DNA from: Leyella stercorea
GTDB lineage: Bacteria > Bacteroidota > Bacteroidia > Bacteroidales > Bacteroidaceae
Assembly: GCF_019052365.1 (NCBI RefSeq)
Contig: NZ_JAHQUY010000005.1
Location: 1-64,000 of the forward strand
Direction: 5' to 3'
DNA length: 64,000 bases
Shown piece by piece: positions 63,944 through 64,000 of the stretch. Position 1 is the first letter of the stretch. Each line of letters opens with the position of its first letter. A model generated the notes under the pieces. The model searched no databases, was not told the origin of the DNA, and saw nothing but the letters and a program-made list of their open reading frames with translations. A program made the position numbers and the translations under genes.

Positions 63944-64000
63944 ATGAAAAAAGCAAAAGTAGCTTTAGTAGGTATGCTCATGCTCGCTGGGTCAGGCGCA
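63944..64000 (+). CDS. partial gene for a secreted protein (cut by window end)
   Basis: Only 19 codons are inside the window: MKKAKVALVGMLMLAGSGA, a signal peptide. It follows the HTCS-2-type promoter and so is likely the first gene of the controlled fructan locus, which in this phylum is often a SusC-type outer membrane transporter. Its identity cannot be told from the part seen. Confidence 0.6.
   Translation, partial: MKKAKVALVGMLMLAGSGA

Overview
The window is bacterial chromosomal DNA from a Bacteroidota member, most probably Prevotellaceae. Evidence: promoters of the TAnnTTTG (-7) type with little Shine-Dalgarno signal, two hybrid two-component regulators (HTCS) with AraC output domains, secreted GH92, GH2 and GH32 enzymes, an anaerobic sulfatase-maturase, OmpA and FadL type outer membrane proteins, and two parvulin chaperones next to an OstA-like protein. 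No phage, plasmid, CRISPR array, rRNA or transposase gene is visible. Two tRNA genes are present (Lys-TTT and Pro-GGG).

Layout. 0.2-10.5 kb: FadL-type porin, era, der, a small lipoprotein, a radical-SAM maturase, mlaF/mlaE divergent from lptB, and a YfcE phosphoesterase. 10.6-17.8 kb: trigger factor, OmpA lipoprotein, GH92 mannosidase, a secreted protein with a sorting-like tail, a DUF3332-like lipoprotein and a membrane protein. 17.9-28.5 kb: a long minus-strand envelope-glycan locus (sulfatase-fold phosphoethanolamine transferase, two acyltransferases, a UbiA-type polyprenyl-phosphate phosphoribosyltransferase, a HAD phosphatase, GtrA, two paralogous polytopic membrane proteins, and a GT4 glycosyltransferase). 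28.7-43.3 kb: OmpA porin, then a housekeeping run read on the minus strand, clpP-clpX-recQ-guaB-ppi-ppi-ostA-small protein-mutL. 43.5-51.6 kb: an ECF sigma module, Fic, tRNA-Lys, an AI-2E transporter, tdk, rsmI, a coiled-coil lipoprotein, mtnN and luxS. 51.7-64 kb: tRNA-Pro and two carbohydrate regions, each with an HTCS whose sensor resembles a periplasmic sugar-binding protein; one sits beside GH2 plus an esterase, the other beside GH32 and a truncated secreted-protein gene at the window edge.

Two things stand out. First, the spaces between genes are packed with at least eight families of short repeats (22-bp arrays, hairpin repeats, 8-bp and 10-bp microsatellites, 29-bp inverted pairs). 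Three of these families have been taken in frame into coding sequence: between the two domains of a glycosyltransferase, in a linker of an HTCS, and at the C-terminus of GtrA. Second, the plus-strand promoters beside the two HTCS genes share three sequence blocks (CATGYAACAT, GTGAACGAT, AATAT) at identical distances from the -7 box. This is a strong candidate operator for this type of HTCS. At the first HTCS the promoter now leads only to a short transcript ending in a terminator, suggesting a lost polysaccharide-utilisation operon or a small RNA. The second HTCS also lacks the histidine-kinase ATPase domain.
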